A DNA stretch of 18,640 nucleotides from Lachnospiraceae bacterium UBA7110 (GTDB lineage: Bacteria; Bacillota; Clostridia; Lachnospirales; Lachnospiraceae), in NCBI GenBank assembly GCA_002492295.1, contig DKYC01000095.1, positions 1,864 through 20,503 of the forward strand, given 5' to 3'. Made by a program: the position numbers and the translations under genes. The notes under the pieces were generated by a model. That model was not told the origin of the DNA, did no database searches, and saw only the letters and a list, made by a program, of their open reading frames with translations. Shown one piece after another: positions 14,054 through 18,640 of this stretch (positions are counted from its first letter, which is position 1; every line of letters starts with the position of its first letter).

Positions 14054-15427
14054 ATGAAGAAGAAGGATTTGATTAAGAAAATGTTGTTGACGGCGGCAAT
14101 GCTCTCGTCCGCCTGCCTGCTGGGAGGATGCGGAAACAATAGCGCAAATGCGGAAGTAATGTATCAGCAGGAACCGCCAAAGGAAACGCAGCAGGCAACC
14201 CAAACGGCAGATCAGGAGAAGCCAGAGGCAGATAAAGCAGACACAAAAGCGGACAATGAGGTGGCGATTTGCTATGATGCCCTGAACGAATTTAGCTACA
14301 GACTGTTTGCGGAAAATATGGCGGAGGAAAACCCCGTGCTCTCGCCTGTATCTGCCTATATGGCGCTGTCGATGGCGGATTTGGGGGCTGAAAACCATAC
14401 GAAGGAGGAATTTACATCTGTTTTTGGCGATGATACGGATATGGCTGCTTTGTGTAATCACATTATGACGACGTACCCGGCTTCGACACAGAGCAATACC
14501 ATAGCGCTTGCAAACTCCGCATGGATTTCGGAAAATTATTCCGTATCCGGTCAATGGCTTTCGGACATTGAGACAATTATGCATTCAGAGGTATTTCAGA
14601 AGGATTTGACGTCACCCGCGATAGTGGATGATATGAATACATGGATTTCGGAAAAAACAAACGAAATGATTGATAAAATGGTTGACAAGCCGCTAAAGGA
14701 TTCCACCGGACTGGTTCTGTTTAATACAGTGTATTTCAAGGCGAAGTGGGAGGAGCCGTTTGAAAGTTATTCCGTATACCCTGATAAATTTTTTGCGGAA
14801 GATGGTATGGAATCCAAGAATGTGGATATGATGCACAAGGAAAGTGAGATGGAATATTTTTCCAACGAATTTGCGCAGGGGCTTCTTTTCCCGTACCGAT
14901 ATGAAGAAGGGGGGGCTGAGTATGCCTTTGTGGCAATAAAACCTGTGGATGAAAGCACAAAGATTCGCGACCTGTACAGAGAGCTGACTCCTCCGGTCAT
15001 AAACGGACTTTTGGGAGATAGGCAGACCGAAACAGTCAATACAAAGCTGCCCAAATTTGAGATAGAATTTGACAGGCAGCTAAATGAAAGCCTGATGGCT
15101 ATGGGACTGAATGATGCATTTGACATGGAAAAAGCGGACTTTGGCGGAATTGACGCAGGAGTATTGACTGGAACGGATAATAAAGACACTCTGAATCAGC
15201 ACAACTTATATATTGACTTGGTGCGTCAAAAGGCAAAAATAATCGTGGATGAAGAGGGGACGGAAGCAGCTGCGGTCACGCAGGTCATCATGGAATGCGG
15301 TGCAGCGATAACGGAAGAAGCACCCAAAGAGGTTTTCTTTGACCGGCCTTTTGTCTATATGATTATGAATATGGAAGACGAAGTCCCACTGTTTATCGGT
15401 ATCCTTGACAGTCCAAAACAGTCTTGA
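14054..15427 (+). CDS. Serpin family lipoprotein (surface protease inhibitor)
   Basis: This 457-residue protein is a lipoprotein serpin. Residues 1-26 are a signal peptide with lipobox LLGGC (Cys26), then a Gln/Glu/Lys/Asp-rich linker to about 70. The serpin domain (about 72-455) shows NPVLSPVSAYMALSMADLGA (93-112), NTVYFKAKWEEPF (224-236), the inhibitory hinge EEGTEAAAV (400-408) and FFDRPFVYMIMN (428-439). Serpins trap serine or cysteine proteases by cleavage of the reactive loop (here about 400-428). The small-residue hinge suggests a true inhibitor; the P1 residue is uncertain because the loop looks a few residues longer than in alpha-1-antitrypsin. It lies 45 bases after the anti-sigma gene, with GGAGGA ahead of the ATG and no terminator between. 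Confidence 0.93.
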   Translation: MKKKDLIKKMLLTAAMLSSACLLGGCGNNSANAEVMYQQEPPKETQQATQTADQEKPEADKADTKADNEVAICYDALNEFSYRLFAENMAEENPVLSPVSAYMALSMADLGAENHTKEEFTSVFGDDTDMAALCNHIMTTYPASTQSNTIALANSAWISENYSVSGQWLSDIETIMHSEVFQKDLTSPAIVDDMNTWISEKTNEMIDKMVDKPLKDSTGLVLFNTVYFKAKWEEPFESYSVYPDKFFAEDGMESKNVDMMHKESEMEYFSNEFAQGLLFPYRYEEGGAEYAFVAIKPVDESTKIRDLYRELTPPVINGLLGDRQTETVNTKLPKFEIEFDRQLNESLMAMGLNDAFDMEKADFGGIDAGVLTGTDNKDTLNQHNLYIDLVRQKAKIIVDEEGTEAAAVTQVIMECGAAITEEAPKEVFFDRPFVYMIMNMEDEVPLFIGILDSPKQS

Positions 15428-15482
15428 AAAGCAGCCCTGAAATGGAACAGACGCCCCTTTATCAACTTGTAATTCGTTAAAA

Positions 15483-15513
15483 GAAAGCCGCAGCAAACTC
15501 TGCTGCGGCTTTC
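15483..15513. terminator. Bidirectional terminator between convergent genes
   Basis: A perfect 13-bp GC-rich stem (15483-15495 with 15501-15513) has a 5-base loop. Read on the minus strand it is followed by TTTT, making a good terminator for the lipoprotein gene. Read on the plus strand the T-run is poor, but the strong stem probably also ends the serpin transcript. Confidence 0.88.
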
Positions 15514-15544
15514 CTGATAAACCAAAACGTGTTGTTTGTTATTG

Positions 15545-16144
15545 TTAATACTGCGTTTCCGGAGTCTCCTCGGCATTGGTGCTATCTTCGCCTGAATCGT
15601 CAGACAGCCATTTTTGAAGAATATTGCTGTCATTTGTGTCTTCATAGATTGTGACGTTTTCCTCCTCAGGAATTTCCCCACCCGTAAGCATGTATCCGAT
15701 ATACTTTACACGCTTCATGGCACGCGCATAGTACTCATAAGCAGCCAAAGCGTCTTCCTCGTCAAATGTCCCGGATTCGAAAAATGCGTGGTATCCGGAA
15801 ACTGCAAGGGACATGTTTTCACTTGCCTCGTCTGCCAGATTTTCAATGTCCTGATATTGGGTCGGAGCATCGATTTCGGCGAGCGTTTTAAATTCCTCTT
15901 CCATATCATCAAGAATTGCAAGCAGATTGTCTACCGAATCTTTATCGGAAGTATCAAGGCTGTTTATCTGACTATCAACGTCCTTAATATATTCCGTGAA
16001 ATTGGAAATCTTTGCCGAGAAATCGGCGAGTGCCTTCTCGTCGTCATTTGCCCCGTTACAGCCAAAAAGACAGGCGGACATCGCGACAGTAATAAGCAGT
16101 GTCCGCGTTTTGGATAAGGTTCCTGTATTTTTCATAGTATTCAT
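15545..16144 (-). CDS. Uncharacterised lipoprotein
   Basis: This 199-residue protein starts MNTMKNTGTLSKTRTLLITV and has a signal peptide ending in a lipobox-like CLFGC (lipid-modified Cys29), so it should be anchored to the outer face of the membrane. The mature part is acidic and helical, with a helical-bundle look (KISNFTEYIKDVDSQINSL, EEEFKTLAEIDAP, YEYYARAMKRVKYI) and an Asp/Glu/Thr-rich end. I do not recognise the family. The start is taken at 16144, where GAGGA lies just upstream; ATG 16135 is an alternative, and the frame further upstream is rejected. It runs opposite to the serpin operon with its own promoter, so joint regulation is not shown. Confidence 0.8.
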   Translation of the reverse strand: MNTMKNTGTLSKTRTLLITVAMSACLFGCNGANDDEKALADFSAKISNFTEYIKDVDSQINSLDTSDKDSVDNLLAILDDMEEEFKTLAEIDAPTQYQDIENLADEASENMSLAVSGYHAFFESGTFDEEDALAAYEYYARAMKRVKYIGYMLTGGEIPEEENVTIYEDTNDSNILQKWLSDDSGEDSTNAEETPETQY

Positions 16145-16186
16145 ATTCCTCTTTGCTAAAAAATTCAAACACCTATACTTTAGCAC

Positions 16187-16215
16187 ATTATGCCCTTAAA
16201 ATCAATTCTCTTCAA
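16187..16215 (-). promoter_or_regulatory. Promoter for the minus-strand lipoprotein
   Basis: On the minus strand TTGAAG (16215-16210), 17 bases, then CATAAT (16192-16187) lies about 43 bases before the start codon. A second overlapping candidate is TTGATT with TAAAGT, also 17 bases apart. Either could be used. Confidence 0.5.
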
Positions 16216-16269
16216 TTTGTTTGTCCTAAAATCCAATATTATTTTTCCGAAGGAAAATGTCCAAAGGAA

Positions 16270-16289
16270 AAGTAAAAAACAGTTTACTT
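16270..16289. promoter_or_regulatory. Inverted repeat over the ilvB promoter -35
   Basis: AAGTAAA (16270-16276) and TTTACTT (16283-16289) form a perfect 7-bp inverted repeat with a 6-base centre. The right arm contains the whole -35 box, so a bound dimer would block the promoter. The regulator is not identifiable; it does not match the CodY box AATTTTCNGAAAATT. Confidence 0.4.
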
Positions 16290-16311
16290 AATCCCGATTA
16301 TTATGTATAAT
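16283..16311 (+). promoter_or_regulatory. Promoter for ilvBN
   Basis: TTTACT (16283-16288), a 17-base spacer and perfect TATAAT (16306-16311) predict transcription from about 16318 and a leader of about 120 bases. The leader has a small TTCATT/AATGAA hairpin (about 16321-16336) but no T-box sequence, no leader peptide with repeated Ile, Leu or Val codons, and no terminator. Confidence 0.75.
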
Positions 16312-16439
16312 AAATTGTATTTCATTGTAAAATGAAGGAATATGATTGAAATCAATTGACATTTCCATATCAAATACAGTAAAAATCAAATAAGGCAGGA
16401 ACAGAAAAACAATCAGAAAGGATAAGGGGGAATCATATT

Positions 16440-18059
16440 ATGAACGGTGCTGACGCAATCGTAAAATGTCTTGAGCAAGAGGGTGTCACTACGGTATACG
16501 GTTATCCCGGTGTGGCGATTGCCCCGTTTTATAACAGTATTTTGAGCTCGGACATCCGAACGATTTTGGTAAGGACAGAACAAAACGCTGCGCATGCGGC
16601 AAGCGGGGAGGCGCGTGTTGCAGGGCATGTCGGCGTGTGTGCCGTCACAAGCGGTCCGGGTGCGACCAATCTGATTACAGGTATTGCGACGGCGTTTGCC
16701 GACAGTATCCCCATCGTGTGCATTACGGGACAGGTAAAAAGCGACGATATGGGAAGCGATGTGTTTCAGGAGGCGGATATCACAGGCGCGGTGGAATCCT
16801 TTGTGAAATACAGTTACATTGTCAAAAATGTGGAGGACATTCCGCGCATTTTTAAGGAAGCGTTTTATATTGCCAATTCCGGACGCAAGGGACCGGTTTT
16901 GATTGACGTGCCGATTGATGTGCAGAATGCACCGGTCAAAAACTTTAAATATCCTGCGGAAGTCAGTATCCGTGCCTATAAGCCCACAATCAAGGGGCAT
17001 ATCGTGCAGATTAAGAAGGTCATCAAAGAGCTCGAAAAGGCAAAGCGTCCGATTATCTGTGCGGGCGGCGGCGTGCATTTAAGTGGTGCCGTGAGTGAGC
17101 TACGAAACTTTGCACATAAGCACAGAATTCCCGTAGTGACAACGATGATGGGAATCGGCGTGATGCAGACCAACGATGAGATGCATTTCGGAATGGTCGG
17201 AAACAACGGAAAGGCGTACGCAAACCGCGCAATGAATGAAGCGGATGTGATTATGATGGTTGGGGCGCGCGTGGCAGACAGGGCAATCAGCCAGCCCGAT
17301 CTGATTACGACGAATAAAGTCCTGGTACATATTGACGTGGATCCCGCGGAAATCGGAAAGAATGCAGGTGCGTCCATCCCGCTCGTAGGGGATATCAAAC
17401 ATATATTTGATGATATTGCAAAGGAAGACTTTACCTGCGAACATGAGGAATGGATTTCCCTGCTTGAAGGATACCGCAATACAATGGGGGTAAAACGCAG
17501 CCCCAATCCGGACTATGTAGACCCTGCGGCATTTATCACAATGCTTTCTGAGGCCATGAAAGATGACGCGGTGTATGTAGCGGATGTGGGGCAGAACCAA
17601 ATATGGTCCTGCAATTATCATATCGTAAAGGACGGGCGGTTTCTGACCTCTGGCGGCATGGGGACAATGGGTTATTCCATCCCTGCGGCAATGGGCGCAA
17701 AGCGCGGCGATATGTCAAGGCAGGCAGTTGCGGTCTGCGGCGACGGTTCGTTCCAAATGTCCATGATGGAGCTTGCGACAATCATACAGCACGAAATTCC
17801 GGTAAAAATAATTGTCATGAAAAACAATTATCTTGGAATGGTGCGCGAGTATCAGCACTATACCTATAAGGATCATTATTCGGTAGTTGATATTAAGTCA
17901 GGAACGCCCGACCTTGAGAAACTTGCGGCGGCGTATGGCATTCCTTTTATCAGGGTTGAGAATATGTCTCATGCAGAGGAAAAAATCAACGCGTTTTTAA
18001 AGGAAGACAACACGATGCTGATGGAATGTCTGATTGACCCGATGGATTTGGTAAAATAG
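16440..18059 (+). CDS. ilvB: Acetolactate synthase catalytic subunit
   Basis: This thiamine-diphosphate enzyme condenses two pyruvates to acetolactate (valine, leucine) or pyruvate plus 2-ketobutyrate (isoleucine). At 539 residues it is slightly short for the family. Visible are the catalytic glutamate in RTEQNAAHAASGEAR (Glu47), TSGPGATNLITGIA (70-83), and the ThDP/magnesium motif from GDGSFQ (434-439) to NNYLG (462-466). After it comes MVREYQ, where classic enzymes read MVRQWQ; Tyr471 takes the place of the Trp that favours 2-ketobutyrate. The usual GYAR after the first motif reads GEAR. AAGGGGG nine bases upstream supports the start. ilvN follows 34 bases after the stop, forming a two-subunit enzyme. 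Confidence 0.92.
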   Translation: MNGADAIVKCLEQEGVTTVYGYPGVAIAPFYNSILSSDIRTILVRTEQNAAHAASGEARVAGHVGVCAVTSGPGATNLITGIATAFADSIPIVCITGQVKSDDMGSDVFQEADITGAVESFVKYSYIVKNVEDIPRIFKEAFYIANSGRKGPVLIDVPIDVQNAPVKNFKYPAEVSIRAYKPTIKGHIVQIKKVIKELEKAKRPIICAGGGVHLSGAVSELRNFAHKHRIPVVTTMMGIGVMQTNDEMHFGMVGNNGKAYANRAMNEADVIMMVGARVADRAISQPDLITTNKVLVHIDVDPAEIGKNAGASIPLVGDIKHIFDDIAKEDFTCEHEEWISLLEGYRNTMGVKRSPNPDYVDPAAFITMLSEAMKDDAVYVADVGQNQIWSCNYHIVKDGRFLTSGGMGTMGYSIPAAMGAKRGDMSRQAVAVCGDGSFQMSMMELATIIQHEIPVKIIVMKNNYLGMVREYQHYTYKDHYSVVDIKSGTPDLEKLAAAYGIPFIRVENMSHAEEKINAFLKEDNTMLMECLIDPMDLVK

Positions 18060-18093
18060 GTGTCGTAAAATAAGAATGGGGGATTTCTATATC

Positions 18094-18576
18094 ATGAAAA
18101 GAATCTATTCCGTACAGGTAGAAAACAGGGCAGGCGTGCTTGGCAAGGTTGCGGGCCTTTTCGCGAGAAGGTGCTTCAACATTGACAGTCTTGCGGTAGG
18201 CGAGACGGACGACGCGTCCATTTCCTGCATGACGATTGTAAGCTCAGGCAATGAGCGGACAATTGAACAGATTGAAAAACAGCTGAATAAAAAGCTGGAT
18301 GTCATTAAGGTAAAGACATTTGACGAAAAAGACAGTATCAGCCGTGAACTGATGCTGATTAAGGTAAAATATAATCGGAACACACGGCGCGATATTATGG
18401 AAATCTGTGAGATTATGAAGGCGGATATCGTGGATATGTCGAATGCCAATATGATTATCCAAATCTGCGATATGCCGGAGCGTATTAAGGTGATGCTTGA
18501 TATGCTAAAGTCCATCAGTATTGTGGAGGTCGCAAGAACGGGTACACTCGCTTTGCCTAAATGTGTTGACAATTAA
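18094..18576 (+). CDS. ilvN: Acetolactate synthase regulatory subunit
   Basis: This 160-residue subunit binds valine and gives feedback inhibition of IlvB. The N-terminal ACT domain (MKRIYSVQVENRAGVLGKVA and NIDSLAVGETDD, about residues 1-75) and the C-terminal domain (RELMLIKVKYN onward) match IlvN/IlvH in order and length. The start is ATG 18094, ten bases after GGGGGA. An upstream in-frame ATG at 18076 overlaps that site and would add six atypical residues. The spacing to ilvB implies cotranscription. A strong promoter for the next gene overlaps its last codons. Confidence 0.95.
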   Translation: MKRIYSVQVENRAGVLGKVAGLFARRCFNIDSLAVGETDDASISCMTIVSSGNERTIEQIEKQLNKKLDVIKVKTFDEKDSISRELMLIKVKYNRNTRRDIMEICEIMKADIVDMSNANMIIQICDMPERIKVMLDMLKSISIVEVARTGTLALPKCVDN

Positions 18577-18594
18577 CATAAAGCTTGTTAAAAT
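18566..18594 (+). promoter_or_regulatory. Promoter at the end of ilvN for a downstream gene
   Basis: TTGACA (18566-18571), 17 bases, then TAAAAT (18589-18594) is close to consensus and would start transcription near 18601, reading out of the window. The -35 lies in the last codons of ilvN. Confidence 0.65.
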
Positions 18595-18595
18595 A

Positions 18596-18615
18596 ATCCT
18601 TGTGTATTCAAGGAT
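18596..18615. promoter_or_regulatory. 7-bp inverted repeat at the predicted start site
   Basis: ATCCTTG (18596-18602) and CAAGGAT (18609-18615) form a perfect inverted repeat with a 6-base centre, straddling the expected start point of the promoter at the end of ilvN. It could be an operator or the first stem of a 5' leader. No T-run follows within the window, so it is not a convincing ilvBN terminator. Confidence 0.45.
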
Positions 18616-18640
18616 ATTATACTGGCGGTCGAAAAGACTG

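Noticed and set aside
15614..16117. Plus-strand 167-codon frame opposite the lipoprotein gene
   Set aside because: The minus-strand frame has a signal peptide, lipobox, promoter and terminator; the plus-strand product looks like an antisense artefact.
16356..16385. Second ilvB promoter from TTGACA at 16356
   Set aside because: No good -10 at 16-18 bases (only GTAAAA or TAAAAA); the 16283-16311 pair is far better.
16318..16439. T-box or attenuator leader before ilvB
   Set aside because: No AGGGTGG-type T-box sequence, no terminator stem, and no peptide rich in Ile, Leu or Val codons.
1..18640. CRISPR arrays, insertion sequences, tRNA or rRNA genes, prophage or toxin-antitoxin genes
   Set aside because: No regularly spaced repeats, transposase motifs, cloverleaf or rRNA-like stretches were recognised by eye on either strand.

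Overview
The window looks like chromosomal DNA from a Gram-positive Firmicute of the class Clostridia, most likely the family Lachnospiraceae. This rests on family resemblance and gene order, not on any database search. The clues are a yceD-rpmF-plsX-acpP-rnc-smc-ftsY core block, strong AGGAGG-type ribosome sites, TTGACA/TATAAT promoters, lipobox-type secreted lipoproteins, and a sigma factor/membrane protein pair of a type common in gut Clostridia. All real genes lie on the plus strand except a tmcAL fragment at the left edge and one lipoprotein gene near 15.5-16.1 kb.

Region 1 (1-7897) is the housekeeping block. The first codons of tmcAL (tRNA-Met acetylation) run leftward. A near-perfect promoter drives yceD and the small zinc-ribbon gene rpmF (L32), followed by a terminator. 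A second promoter starts plsX, acpP, rnc, smc and ftsY, which join phospholipid/fatty-acid synthesis, RNA processing, chromosome condensation and membrane targeting. Several of these genes touch or overlap (plsX/acpP, rnc/smc, smc/ftsY). A weak terminator and a 17-bp tandem duplication separate acpP from rnc. FtsY carries an unusual acidic C-terminal tail ending in a lysine/aromatic cluster.

Region 2 (7941-12215) is a loosely packed metabolic and accessory series: threonine ammonia-lyase (ilvA), a YitT/DUF2179 membrane protein, three unrelated GNAT acetyltransferases and a single-EamA half transporter.

Region 3 (12216-16215) is the most interesting part. A 320-bp gap holds a strong promoter, a possible small RNA or 18-codon leader, several adjacent inverted repeats, a terminator, and an ECF-like promoter. 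That last promoter precedes an apparent three-gene operon: a sigma-70-family regulator with a TTG start, a one-pass membrane protein with a large external domain (putative anti-sigma/sensor), and a lipoprotein serpin. This looks like a signal-responsive module that puts a protease inhibitor on the cell surface. It converges on an unrecognised lipoprotein gene on the minus strand, with a shared hairpin terminator between them.

Region 4 (16216-18640) holds ilvB and ilvN, the two subunits of an acetolactate synthase, behind a strong promoter whose -35 lies inside an inverted repeat. Together with ilvA upstream, this supplies the first steps of branched-chain amino-acid synthesis. The catalytic subunit has Tyr where classic enzymes have the Trp that sets 2-ketobutyrate preference. 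The window ends with another strong promoter for an unseen downstream gene.
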